Origin: Cafeteria roenbergensis
Lineage: Eukaryota > Sar > Bigyra > Bicosoecida > Cafeteriaceae
Direction of reading: 5' to 3'
Assembly (NCBI GenBank): GCA_008330645.1
Contig: VLTN01000001.1
Location: forward strand, 682,001-746,000
DNA: 64,000 bases
Made by a program: the position numbers and the translations under genes. The notes under the pieces are model-generated. The model saw nothing but the letters and a program-made list of their open reading frames with translations. It did no database searches and was not told where the DNA came from. Position 1 is the stretch's first letter. Each line of letters begins with the position of its first letter. Positions 48,277-59,765 of this stretch are shown here, piece after piece.

Positions 48277-49465
48277 ATGGCTGCCGCTGCGGGTGCCAAG
48301 GCCCCGGCTCTGGCCACCTTGTGCGACTCTCATTTTCACCTGTGGGACACCAAGGCCACGCCCAACCCCAACCTTGGAACGGTACCAAGTGGGTTCCAAA
48401 CCTACCTGGGGGCTCGCTATGCTAGTGATCTAGAGCCCATCCGATTGGTGAGAGGAGGCTCGTTGGTTGCGCCGCGGCAGCTGCTGCGACGGCGCACAGC
48501 AACCGAGACGCGTCCCGCCGAGCCACCCCCTGCTCGCAGGCCGGGTGCGTGCACGTCGAAACTTGTGTGGGGCAGAGCGACGGCGGCTTCCGCCTGGACC
48601 CCTTCGCAGAGACGGAGTTCGTCCACTCCCAGTGCGCTGCGCTGGGCGTCCCGTTCAAGATCGTCGCGTTCGTGAACCTGAGCGAGCCAGACGCAGAGGT
48701 GGCTGTGAAGAAGCACCTATCCCGGTCCCCGCACGTGGTCGGCGTTCGAATGATCACCAACTTCGTCGACGGCCACCCAGACTGGACGTATCCGCAAGTG
48801 AGACGCTGCACCGGTGCCACAAGGCGAGGCCCAAGCCGACTGCTGCGCGCTCGTCTGCTCCCCCACCCAGAGCTCGTTTCGGGGGTGTTATTGTTTTCCG
48901 TTGTTTTCAGGTGGAGCGCGACCACTGGGGCGGTGACGAGCAGTTCGAGGCCGGACTACGCATGCTTGCTGCCTACGGGCTGGTTTTCGACCTGCAGGCG
49001 GCTCCCGAGCAGCTGAGCCGTGCAGCCTCTGTGCTCGCAGCAAGCGTACCGGCGCATCTGAAAGTGGTGGTGAACCACATGGGGTGCGGACCGCGCTGCG
49101 CAGAGGACGAGCGCGCTGCAAGGGGCCTGTGGGACGTCTGGCTGGCCGGGATGACAGCACTTGCGAAGCGGGAGACCACATTTGTGAAGCTCAGCGGCAT
49201 CACCATGCTCTTTCCTGGGTGGGAAACCCCAGGCCCGGTCAGGACGAGGGCCGCACGAGCCGTGAAGGAGTGCGTCCGGCTCTTCGGGCCGGAGCGCTGC
49301 ATGCTGGGGTCCAACTGCCCAGTCGACCCGATGCTTGGCCCCGCGCCGGCAACAGACGTGCTTGCCTTCATCGCGGACGTTGTGTCCGAAGCTGTCGGCG
49401 GGGACGTGGCAAGCCTGGAGCACGCGGTTGTGGGCACAGCGAGTGCGGTGTACGGCCTTGGCTGA
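48277..49465 (+). CDS. COG3618/amidohydrolase-2 lactonase-like metal hydrolase (3 exons, 327 aa)
   Basis: Exons are 48277-48447, 48540-48797 and 48911-49465, all phase 0 with GTGAGA donors. The N-terminal metal motif is CDSHFHLWD. Next come CVHVETCVGQSDGGF, VVGVRMITNFVDGHPDW, an expected His in VVVNHMGCG, and the closing Asp region GPERCMLGSNCPVDP, all in the order of the TIM-barrel amidohydrolase-2 family (COG3618). Characterised members hydrolyse sugar lactones, for example L-fuconolactone and L-rhamnonolactone, or related ring compounds. The exact substrate cannot be read here. It appears cytosolic (no signal peptide). A secreted alpha-L-fucosidase gene lies about 12 kb away, which is suggestive only. 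Confidence 0.8.
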
Positions 49466-49610
49466 CGGGCACGCCATTGCATCCGGATCAGGCGGGGCAA
49501 CCGGAGGCCCCCATGGCACGCGATTGTCCTTGCAAGGGCGATGGCCCCACGCGCGCAGAAACGCAAGGCGAATTGACAGCACTCACCGCTGCAAGGCACT
49601 CTAGGCAAGC

Positions 49611-52277
49611 TCACACTGCGGAATCCGCTGGCCACGAGAGCCCAGCGTGAAGGCCGTCCTCCCTTGGCATGGCGAGGATTGCCCGGCGCGCATAGGCAGC
49701 CATGCCTTCGGTCGACCCGATTCGCAGAGTCGAAGGGTGCCTGCTGGGTCCAGTTTGCATCCCCAGGACGGCAAAGAGCAGGGGCGCGGACGCCTCGGGC
49801 ACGTCAGCCCACCGAATCGTCTCCCCGTCAGCCACGGCAGCCGTGCCGCGCGGCTCGCCGCCGCACTGCTCCAGCAGCCAGTTGCTGTGCGCCGCTGCGA
49901 CGCCCTTGGACAGCGACACAGTGATGTGCGCGACGGCCGAGCTGGAGCACGCTGACGGCAGCTTCTCCGGCCCGAAGCCGGACAGGCCCACCAAGGCCTT
50001 GCCCGCTGCGCACGATCGCTGAATGCCTGCGCGCGGGGCAGCTTTCGCGCCGGCTTCCACCTCGGGCTCGCGGCGCCCCTTGCCTGCGGACCGCCCCCCG
50101 TGCCCTCGAGGCTTGCCGCGCGCTGCCGCCCCCCCCCCACGCCCGCTCCTCCTCTCAGACCCGCTGTCGCTGCAGTCGTCCCCCCCGCTACCGCGTCGTC
50201 CCCTGCGACCGCGCTGCCTGGCTCGCTCCGGCCGCGCCGAACGGCTCCCTGCCCCGCTCGCGCTGCCCGCAGCCCCAGAGCGCGCCGCTGTCGGCACGCC
50301 TCCCCCCTCCTCATCCCCCTCAATATCGCTCTCCGAGCCGCCGCTCGCAGCATCGCCCGCCCCCCCAGCAGCCCCGCTGCCCGCCTCCCCCGCCCGCCCG
50401 CCGGCTGCACCAGCTTCGCCTCCTGCTGCCGGCTCTGCCGAGGCGGCCGCCTCTGCGCCCCCTCCGGCGCGCCGGCCGGCCGTCCGCCCTGCCTCCGTGC
50501 CGACCCGCTCCGAATTCTCCTCCTGAACGGCGCGCGCGTGTGCCGGCAGCGCCATCCGTGCCAGCGCCTCGCTCGGCTCAAGGACCGCGACGGCCACAGC
50601 AGTCAAGCCACGCGATGCCTGCGCCACGCGCCTGGGCACCAGGACGACGGCTCTGCCTGCTGCGAGCGCCGCCACGAGCGTGGGAGGGGGCATGTATGCG
50701 ATGGTGAGGTGATCGGCGACCCGCTGCTCCTCGCTGCCAGCGCGAGGCCCCGCTGACCAGCGGGGCAGGCGGGCGCCGCCCGGCCCTGCCACCCAGCGGA
50801 GGAGGCGGTCACGCGAGGACGAGGAGAGGAAGGCGGCTAGCAGGCCGCCGACCTCGGCCGGGGGCAGGAGCGCCGGCCCGGGCGGGAGGGCCGCGGCTCG
50901 GCGGGACAGCGCCGCGGCGATTGCGTCGTTGGCCGCCTCCTCCGCGCCCTCGCCCCCCTCCAGCACAACGGCGGGAACGCCCCCGATCGGCAGCTCAAAC
51001 TCCACGCCGCGCTTGCTCGCGTGCGGGGTCATCCGGTCGCGCATCCGGCGGCACGCCTCAATGGGCACGCCGTGGGCGTTGCGCGCTGCCAGCAGTCGCA
51101 GCAGCGGCTCGAACCGCGGGCCGGCCGGACAGGCGAAGCGCAGAATCGCCACGTGCGCCCCGGCCTTGGAGGCTGCCTGCAAGTAGGGCTTGTACTCCGC
51201 GGGTGCGGTGTTCGTGTTGTCGCTCACAACGACGCAGTCGCCTCGCTCGAGCGCGTCGGCGAATGCCTGCGCCGACCGGGCGTGGCTGCGACCGATCTTT
51301 TCGCGGTCAAAGACGTAGGCGTGGCGCCGCGGAAACGACCCGCCCGTGCCATCACCAGCCAGTCCGTGGGGCGAGTAGTCTGCCGAGCACACGGTCATCG
51401 CCACGGCGAGCGTTCCGGCAGAGCCAGAACACACCCCGCGGCCAGAGGGCCCGGCGACGGACCAGCCAGCACCCCCGTCTGCCTCCCCCAGGAGCGCGTA
51501 CCTGCAGGAGGGGTCTCCAACCAGAGCCCGTGCCGCGGCGGCGGCCACGGCCCAGCCGCGGAGAGCGGACACGGCGCTGCTCTTCCCCGAGCCCGGCACC
51601 CCGCGCAGGATGACGGCCACGCGGCGGGAGGCCAGGAGCTCCAGCCCCAGCTCCTTCCGCCAGGGCAGAGCGCCCTTGGGCAGGCTGGCGGCGGCGGCCT
51701 TGGCCGCCTCCAGCACAGCTTCGGGGCCAGAGTCCGCCAGCGCGGCGATGTCCGCCGCAGCCTGCTGGTCGGTGCCGTATCCGCTGTCCGTGGTGCTGCT
51801 GGAGGGCTCGCCCGGAGGGGCCTCCCGGGCGTGCGCGACGGAGAGAGCTGCTCGGAGCTGCGCGACGCGTGCGGCGGCCGCGGCCGCGACAGCCGGGCCC
51901 CGCGGAGATGGAGCTCCTTCACGCGCGGCCTGCGCCTCAGCGCGCAGAATCGAAGCCTCGAATGGGCCGATCAGCCCGGCGCGCGCCCAGACGCGGACCA
52001 CGTCGTCAGCGTCGCCAAACGCTGCTGCAGCTGGCGTGGCACCGTCGGTGGGGCACTCCCCGCCCCCGGCTCCGCTCTCCGCTGCAGGGCCGGCGGCACT
52101 GCCTCCACAAGTGTCGCCCCTTTTCTCGGCGGCCGCGTGCAGAGCAGGGGCGGCCGCCTTTTCCGCTGCTGCGCGGCTGCTCGAGTCCAAGCCTGCGCAG
52201 CTCGCCTGGTCCGGCGCCTCGCAGGTTGCGGCGTCCCCACCTGGACGTGCGCCGCCCCCTGCGGGTGTGGCATCCAT
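49611..52277 (-). CDS. P-loop polynucleotide kinase plus 2H phosphoesterase (RNA-repair type), 888 aa
   Basis: A single exon; start at ATG 52277 because the longer frame begins with GTG. An Ala-rich N-terminus is followed by a P-loop kinase (Walker A GVPGSGKSSAV near residues 225-235; YVFDREKIGRSH; VVVSDNTNTAPAEYKPYLQA) like polynucleotide kinase, N4BP2-like proteins and CNPase. The C-terminal half has the two HxT motifs of 2H phosphoesterases: H523-L-T525 (DHLTIAYMPPP) and H784-I-T786 (AHITVSLSKG). Kinase plus cyclic phosphodiesterase is the healing half of fungal-type tRNA ligase, and also the plan of animal CNPase. No ligase (adenylyltransferase) domain is present. About 250 residues of Gly/Ala/Arg/Ser disorder separate the two HxT motifs, an unusual split of the catalytic fold. 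Confidence 0.75.
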   Translation of the reverse strand: MDATPAGGGARPGGDAATCEAPDQASCAGLDSSSRAAAEKAAAPALHAAAEKRGDTCGGSAAGPAAESGAGGGECPTDGATPAAAAFGDADDVVRVWARAGLIGPFEASILRAEAQAAREGAPSPRGPAVAAAAAARVAQLRAALSVAHAREAPPGEPSSSTTDSGYGTDQQAAADIAALADSGPEAVLEAAKAAAASLPKGALPWRKELGLELLASRRVAVILRGVPGSGKSSAVSALRGWAVAAAAARALVGDPSCRYALLGEADGGAGWSVAGPSGRGVCSGSAGTLAVAMTVCSADYSPHGLAGDGTGGSFPRRHAYVFDREKIGRSHARSAQAFADALERGDCVVVSDNTNTAPAEYKPYLQAASKAGAHVAILRFACPAGPRFEPLLRLLAARNAHGVPIEACRRMRDRMTPHASKRGVEFELPIGGVPAVVLEGGEGAEEAANDAIAAALSRRAAALPPGPALLPPAEVGGLLAAFLSSSSRDRLLRWVAGPGGARLPRWSAGPRAGSEEQRVADHLTIAYMPPPTLVAALAAGRAVVLVPRRVAQASRGLTAVAVAVLEPSEALARMALPAHARAVQEENSERVGTEAGRTAGRRAGGGAEAAASAEPAAGGEAGAAGGRAGEAGSGAAGGAGDAASGGSESDIEGDEEGGGVPTAARSGAAGSASGAGSRSARPERARQRGRRGRRGSGGDDCSDSGSERRSGRGGGAAARGKPRGHGGRSAGKGRREPEVEAGAKAAPRAGIQRSCAAGKALVGLSGFGPEKLPSACSSSAVAHITVSLSKGVAAAHSNWLLEQCGGEPRGTAAVADGETIRWADVPEASAPLLFAVLGMQTGPSRHPSTLRIGSTEGMAAYARRAILAMPREDGLHAGLSWPADSAV

Positions 52278-52608
52278 CGGAGCTACGGGTTCGGGTTGGC
52301 CTGCAGCGCGGCCCAGCGGAGTGTGAGCCACCACCACCCCCCAAAAACATTGGGGCTGTGGTAAAATTCTTGGCGCTCTGCCGCGGCCCAGTGATTGCGT
52401 GGTCGCTGCTTTGCGGTGCTGTCACGCCCGGCACTCAGTCTCGCAGCCGCTCCCGCCGCAGGAGGGCCAAGCTCACGCCAGTGGCCTGCAGGGCAAGCCA
52501 GGGCACCGCTGGCCTTGGTCCCCCCTGCACGCCCCCCGCGCATCGACCGGTGCTGTCGCCAGCGATACCCGTTGCTGACCTTCCGCACGGCGGCCTTGCG
52601 TCGACCTC
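52278..52608. promoter_or_regulatory. Divergent intergenic region
   Basis: About 330 bp between divergent starts of the kinase/phosphoesterase gene and the Arg/Ser-rich giant. No motif was recognised. Confidence 0.35.
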
Positions 52609-55600
52609 ATGGCGCGCACGGGCGCAGACAAGGATGGCCCCGCGATTTCTTTCGAGGCCGCAGTGGAGCTGACGGCGCTGGAGAATCGGCTGATTCGGCT
52701 GCAGCGCAAGCAGAGTGATGCCGCGCCGCCGCTGGCTGCGCGGCTGCTGAAAATGGTGAGCGCGGCCGGGGGCCGGACGCAGGAAGGGGCGCGCGCCAAG
52801 GCGAGCCCCACCAGCGTCCCGCTCTCGGGCTCCGGTGGGCTGCGGCCCGGGTGGGGGCGTTGCGTTTGCGGGCGGCGGCTGATCGTGACGCACGGGGGAA
52901 TGCGGGCGAGCAAATAACGCCTCACCAGCGAAACTCCCCGGCCTGCGAGGCTCGCTGCCCAAGTGCCGCCGCCCCCCTGTGCTCCTCCGCGCCCGCTCTG
53001 TGCACGTGCAGTACCTTGGACTCGCGCAGGACCTCATTGCCGAAGCCGTGGCCTCCTCGGCCAAAGAGGGGCCGGGGAAGCAGGCGGGGCGCGACAAGTC
53101 GCTGGCTTCCGGCGCGACGCGCCGAGCCCGGGGTGCCGGAGGCCCTGGCGAGCCCAGCGGCGCCCAGGTTGGCAGCCAGAAAACGGCAGAGGGCAAAGAG
53201 GCGGAGGCAGCGCGGCGGGCGGACGAGGCGATCGGGATGCGGCCCCGTCGGTCCTCGCTGCCGATGGCGGACGCTGCCACCCCGCTGCGCACGGACAAGC
53301 GCCCCGGTGCTGTCGTGATGCTTGAGCGCGCCATGGCGATAGTCCAGACGCGGGCGCTGTTCAAGGGCCCGCTTGCGCGCTCGGAGGCGCTGTCCTCCAC
53401 GCTGCTCGCTTGGGCGACTCTGCACGCGCAGCTGCTCAGCCGGCCGCGCGTGGCCCTCGCGTACCTGCGCTCGGCGCTCAAGGTGCAAAGCGACGCGGTC
53501 TCGCTCTACAAGCGCCGCAAGCTCAAGCGCGGGGGCGCGGCTGCCAAGCAGGACGGCGCTGGGGCCGTGCACCCTTCGCCTCACGGGCAGGCCGCCGCTG
53601 GCGGCGAGCAGGAGGAGGAGGATGGCTACGAGGACGACTTCGACGGGGACGACTCGTCGGCGTTTTCCGAGGACGACGGCGCAGACGATGCGGCCGAGGC
53701 CGGCGACGTGGTGGGCGGCCTGCCGGCGCCGACCGCGGTCGTTCGCCGCGGCTTGCGAAAAACGGCAACTGCCCGGCTCGACGAGCTGCAAGCAGCCCTC
53801 GGCAAGACAGAGAGGGCCCCTGGCGCGCGCGCCCCCGGCGGTTCCGTGCGGCCGTTCGGCGCGCCGCCGCCGGGGGCGCCGGGGGCTGGCATCGCCGGGC
53901 CGGGCGGCGGCAGCGAGGCTGACGAGGCCGCGCTCGTGGACAGCGGAGCGGACTCGGACGGGGACAGCGAGGCGGACGAGGACGACGGGTCCGACGCTGG
54001 GTCCACGACGTCAGCGGGCCTAGAGTCCTGGACCGCTGGTCACACTGCCGTCTGCGCCACTCACGCAAGCATCGCGGCGGTGCTCTCGGGGATGGGCAGA
54101 CACGGCAGCGCGCACGCGCACGCCTCCCTCGCCGCCCGCAGGCTCTGCGGGTCCATGGGCATCGCGCTGCTCCCGGCGCCCCCCCCAACCACGCCAGCGG
54201 CCCGGGCGGCGCTGGGCGAGGGGGCGTCGTGGGTGGCCGACGTCGCAGCGGGGCCCCGCCCCGGGGACCTGCTGGGGGAGATGTCGGGCGCGGCGGAGGA
54301 CGGCCGGTGGGAGCTGCTGGCGCGCGCTCTGTTCAACAGGGGGGCGGAGGAGGAACACCTCGGCGACTTCGAGGCGGCGGCGCGGAGCTACCTTGCCGCG
54401 CAGGCGGTGGTGATTCGGTGGGGCGGCGACGGCGAGGCCGGCAGAGTGGCGGCCCTGCCGCTGCTCGGGGCGGTGGAGGCGGCGGTGGTGAGCTCGCGGG
54501 AGCGGGCGAGGGAGGCTCGGGTCATGGCCGTGCGGCGGGGGGAGCGCCGCCGGCCGAGGAAGACGCGAGTCGACACTGGGCTGGGCCGCCGCACGGCGGG
54601 CGGGGGCGTGGTCGTGGCGGTCACCTCGGGCCTGGGCAGGCAGCAGAGGGGACGTCGGCGCCCGGGCGCGGCGGGTGGGAGGGTCATCGGCCGGCGCCAG
54701 CTCACTGTGTTCGAGCGTGCAGCGGCAGAGCCCACGTCGCTCGTTGGGGAGTCGGGCCGCGCGGGGCGGCGGCAGCGGCAGCGGCTGCGGCAGCAGCAGC
54801 CAGAGACCTCGACCGGGCTGATGCAGACGATCGACCAAGGGCACCGTCGGCCGGGCGAGGCGCTGCCAACACGCGGCAGCGCGGTTCCGCTGGGGACGAC
54901 GACGAGGGTGCAAGGGTTCGACCTGGGGCGGCGCCGGCGCCCGGGCGAGTCGCGGCCAGGCCTGGCCCGGGTGGCGGGCGGAAGGGGAGGCAGCCCCAGC
55001 GCGGCGCGTCACAGGCCAGTCGGGGCGGCATCAGTTCCGGGTCTGGAGGCAATCGAACAGCGGCTCGCTGCCGCGCATTCCGCGGCCCCGAGCTGGGCCA
55101 AGCAGGCGTGGGTGGAGGAGGGCGACGCCGGCCCAAGGGCGGCGGGCAGCGGGGCGACCGCCGCGGGCGGGTTGTCGCTCGCTTCCGGGGCCGCAGGCGA
55201 CAGGGGCAGAGGCCGAGGAACGGGGGGAGGGGGGGGGTCGCTGACGGCCAGAGCACGGCTCGGCGGGGCGGCAGTGGGGTGGCGCAACGCAGAGGCGCCC
55301 GCCGCAGGAGCCGGCGCTGCGGCAGCGCGGCAGCGCCGCGCCAGGCCGGGCGCGCGAACCCGCACCGGCTCGCACGGGGCGAGCGGTTTCGCGGCGATGA
55401 GCGGCGGCGCCTCTCCCCCCAGCATGCGCGGCGCGACTGCCAGAGGTGCGGTGAAGCTGCACTGGGGCGCGGGCAACGCCGCGCAGGACAGCGCGCTACA
55501 GCAGGTGGCGATGCCGCGGCTGGCGCGGCCGCAGCTGCCCCCGCCCTCGGCCCTGCAAGCCGGCCTCCTGGGGCTAGCGCCGTCCGGGCCAGCCGGACGC

Positions 55601-58600
55601 CCGGCAGCGGGGGCGGCGGACGCGGACGCGGACGCGGATGCGGATGCCAGCCCCAGAAGTCAGCGGCCGGGCGCGGTGCTGGAGCGGGCTCTGCCGGGCC
55701 TCGTTGTGCTGGGTGCGCAGGGCCGCAGCTCTGCCGCTGCAGAGCCGGCTGAAGGCGCGCGGAGGCCCTCCCGCCCGCTCTCTCGGCCAGCGGTGGGGGC
55801 GCTCCGAGCTGCCGACGGCGCCGGGGGCCCCGCTGGTTCTGCCGGGGCGGCAGGTGTGTCCACTTCGGGGCGGCGTCGGCTCGCTCCGGCGTCAGCCCGG
55901 GGAGATGGTGCCGGCCCTCGCAGAGGCGGCGACAGCGGCGGCCGTGACAGGTCCCCGCCGCGCGTGGGCGACGAGCACGGACCTGACTCCGGCCTGATGG
56001 CGCCAACGTCGTCCCCGCGCGCGATGGACGCGTCGGTTGTGTCGACCAACTCCTCGCGGCTAGTGCGTCCGTCCGCTCTGCAGGACAGCAGCATCGAACC
56101 TGGCTCTGCCGACGAGGTTCCAGACGAGGCCAAGGCTTCGCCTCCCAGCAGGGAAGGCAGCGGCCACCGTGGCCTTGGCGCGCATGACGGCGGGCAGCGG
56201 GACTACTATGACGACGACTATGGAGATTCTGACGAGAACTATGACGACTTTACTAGCCAGTACTCGCGGGGCAGCAAGCCGCTGCGGAGCGCTGACGGAC
56301 GCCCCCGGCGCCTCGCCAGCCAGCGCAGCCTCCGGAGCGAGGCGAGTTGGCGGAGCGACACGTCATACTACCGCGATGACCGAAGCTACCTGCGGAGCGC
56401 GGACAGCTGGCGAAGCAGGCGGCGCCGCTACAGCGACGAGAGCGCCTATACCAGGGACTATAGCCGGAGCGACAGTCGCGGGTACAGCCGGGACCACAGT
56501 CTTGGCTACAGCAGGGGCAGCAGCCGCCGCCGCCTCCGCGGCTACGACCGCGACACGCCCAGCGATACCGCGTCGTCGCGCGGGTACTCGACGCCCCCGG
56601 GGCAGGACCGCGGCGCCGCCTTGGATGACGGTGGGGCCTTGGCCTCGCGCACGGGCCGAGGCGACGACCCGGACGATACGCGAGCCAGCACTGCCGGGGC
56701 CGCGCCCGTCACGACTGCTGCAGGTATGGGCGGCTTGAACCCGGAGCAGGAGCTGGACCACGGGTCTGGCGCTGCTGGTAGCGCTGGCGCTGTCGACGGG
56801 GCTGGCTTGAGGCATGCGTCGTCCAGACGCCGCCGGAGCCAGGGCTCTGCCAGGGACGTCGATCGGCGGTCCTTCCGCCGAGGGCGTGACGCCACCGAGC
56901 CGCGCTCCTCCATCGACGTTAGCGACTCCGCCGTTGAGTTTCACGAGGGAACCACGGGCACCACGCCGCGCCACCGCCACGGCAGATCCGCGAGGGCTGC
57001 AGTGGGGTCTGAGGGCGGGACAGCGCCGGACAGCGACGGCTACGGCGACGGCGACGGCGACATGCGAGGCCGGGGACACGCCCGCCATCGCAGCAGCCGC
57101 AGCAGGTCCCCGCGCGGCACCGGCCGATCGTTCCGCCGGCACCGGTCTCGTTCGCCCAGGTCGTCGCGGTCGCCACGGCATTCGCCGTCAGCTGGGGACT
57201 CGTTCCGCCGGCCACGTCGCTCCGGTGATTCGTTCCGCCGGCCGCTGCATTCGGGCGACTCGTACCGCAGGCCGCTGCATTCGGGCGACTCGTACCGTAG
57301 GCCGCTGCATTCGGGCGACTCGTACCGCAGGCCGCTGCATTCGGGCGACTCGTACCGCAGGCCGCTGCATTCGGGCGACTCGTACCGCCGTGGCGCCAGG
57401 TCAAGCTCGAGGAGCAGCGATCGGTCGCAGTCTCCCGGCCACCGCACGACTGTGACCGGCCCGCGAAACGGCGGTGACCGCCCACTGTCTAGGCCCGCAC
57501 GCGCAACGCGCCACGCCCCAGAGCCGCAGCGATCGCGGCGGCAGAGCGACGAGTCGGCACACCCGTATGCGTCCTCAGACGAGGACGGCCCGGCCGTGGC
57601 TGCTGCGAAGGACGCAAGCGCAGGGGCAGCTGCTGGCGATGGCGCTGTCGCTGCCGGCGACGCTGGGCCCGGGGAGGAGCGCGCGGGGTCGCCTGGGGGC
57701 GGTGCTCCGTCCAGCAATGATGCCGCAGGGGCGCGGGCCGATGGAGGGGAGCCCGGGCCCGGGCCGGAGGGGACCGGCGACGCCAGGGGTCGCTCCGGGG
57801 CGATCAGCAGGTCGGACGGCGACAGCGCGTTCACCCGAGACGGCGACGGATCGGTGACCGACGATCCTTCCGCCGGGATGCGCGCCCCGCCTCGCAGGGG
57901 CAGGTTGCTGACGCGGCGAATCGACACGGCTGTGAACAGCGGGTCGGGCAGCACCACCACAGCCGAGGCCACCACGGCGCCGTCGGACAGGACGCCGGCC
58001 GCACTCGCCAGGTCCGTGTCGCCCGCTCGCTCCACCTCAATGGGTTCCTCTGGCCACCTGATTCGTCACGACGCGGTACTCCCCTCGGGCGCTGGCACCT
58101 CCTCGTGGGTGCAGCGAGGCTCCTTCCGGAGAGCTGAGGCCGGCGCTGCAGCGGCGCTCCCGCCGGCGTCGCCCCCGAACCCGGCGCTGAAGCCGAGCAT
58201 CGCCACCACGCCCATCGCCCACCCTGGGAAGCACCGCGGTCGCGTGCCGTCCGACACCCAGGCCGACGTCGTGAGCGACGCCGACACGTGCGGGCCCCTG
58301 TCCGAGAGCGTGCACCCCTATGTCACGCCGCAGACGGCCGCCGGCTCCCCCGGCCCGGCTGAGCCCCTCACAGGACGCAGCAACAGAAGCGCGTTCCGCA
58401 TGGACCGGACCACGCCGCGCAGGCCACCGCAGCAGCCGGTGACGTCGGGACGGGGCGGCGCCGGCGCCTTCCGCTTGGGGTCGCTGTCACCGCCCGCCCC
58501 GCCGCGCCACAGCAGCGGGAGCCAGTCCCCAGACAGCCGCGCAGACCTCACTTCGCGCGGACGGCAGGCCAGCAACCACTCACCACCCGGCGGCGACCAC

Positions 58601-59344
58601 TCGGCACTCGGCGGCTCAGCAAGGAAGCCGCCTCTCCGCCGCCAGGACCCGCCCGACTCCGCAGCCGCCGATGAGGCCATGGTCATCTCCCGGCCGAAGG
58701 ACCCTCCGGCCGACTCCCGCCCTGCAGAGCCGCTGGCAGCCACCACCACGTCGAAGCGGTCGAGCCTGACAATGTCCTCACGGCTCTACCGTGCAGGGCG
58801 GGGGTCGCTGCCCGGCTCGCCCAGCGCCGCGGAAGGTCCGGACTACCCCCCTGCGTCCCCGATGCCGTCAAGGCGCGTGCCGCTGGTGCCGGAGGCTGCC
58901 ACCAAGAGCGCAAGCGTCGCCGCGACGGGGGGGAGCGACGCTGCGGCGGGCGTCGATCCGCTGCCGGGTTGGCCGGCCGGCCATGTGGACGGCGGGCCGG
59001 TGGATGACGACGGCGCGGCAGCGGCGCAGCAGCGGGCTCGCGTGGCCGGCGACGCGCCAGCCGTCCAGGCTGAGGCGGCTGGTCAGGAGCGACGCCCTGC
59101 CCGGCCTGCGCACGGTCCGCCATCCACGGCGGGCAGAGCCCAGGCGGGGTCGGCGGTTTCGCGCCCTGCGCACGACGTGTCGGCTTCCGTGGACCAGTTC
59201 GCTGGGGTGGGAACGGGCAGCTTCGCCGCCCCCTCCGGCTCCTCCCTGCTGCAGGAGGCGCTGGGCGCTGCTGCGGACGGCGTGGAGAGCGGCCGATGGG
59301 CGGGACGAACCGGCCGCGCTGGCGACGGCCGGGATACCAGCTGA
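52609..59344 (+). CDS. Giant TPR-like/Arg-Ser-rich disordered protein (2 exons, 2,159 aa)
   Basis: Exon 1 is 52609-52755 (49 codons, MARTGADKDGPAISFEAAVE...) and exon 2 is 53012-59344; phase 0, donor GTGAGC, acceptor ACGTGCAG. The first ~450 residues contain paired helices with TPR character (ALSSTLLAWATLHAQLLSRP, VALAYLRSALKVQ, LARALFNRGAEEEHLGDFEA). The remaining ~1,700 residues are predicted disorder: Arg/Gly-rich blocks, an acidic Tyr stretch (DYYDDDYGDSDENYDDF), then an Arg/Ser/Tyr region that includes a 10-residue tandem repeat (SGDSYRRPLH) and SRSPR-type dipeptides like SR splicing proteins. TPR plus SR-like tail would suit a scaffold in RNA processing or the cytoskeleton, but no family was recognised. 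The N-terminal join is supported by phase. Confidence 0.7.
57222..57390 (+). repeat. 30-bp tandem repeat coding SGDSYRRPLH units
   Basis: Five near-identical 30-bp units (about 57242-57390) plus diverged flanking copies. Single-base changes between units are mostly silent (CGC/CGT, AGG/CGG), which suggests recent duplication with selection on the protein. Confidence 0.88.
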
Positions 59345-59765
59345 GGAGGCGCTGCCTTCCGCCCTGAGCGCGCGGCGCTAGCTGCCGCGCCGAGGCGGCG
59401 AGAGGCGCTGAAGCGCGGTCGAGCAGAGGCGGGCGGGCGGCCCGCCGCGCGCTGCCCGCCTGTCCTGCCGAGTGGGCTGGGTGTGAGGATAAAATCGCTC
59501 GGCGCCAGACGCCGGCGCCGGGGGCGGCTGCGCGGGGGAGACGAGGTGCTCCCGAGCTGCGACCTTGTTGAGCGAGCCTCGTTTGGGAGGCCAGGATGGG
59601 TGCGTGAGTGGCAGCGAATCGCGCGGGGCGCTTGCGCGTCGCAGTCAACTATTTCAGGCACGCCACCCGGCCGGACCGGCAAGGCGGCTGCGCCGCATGC
59701 CACCCACGCAGCACCCCCACATGCAAACACAATCAAGCCGAAAGGCCGCTCGGGCGGCGCCGCGC
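59345..59765. other. Convergent intergenic region
   Basis: About 420 bp between the Arg/Ser-rich gene stop and the MED11-like gene stop. No further exon or RNA gene was recognised. Confidence 0.4.
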
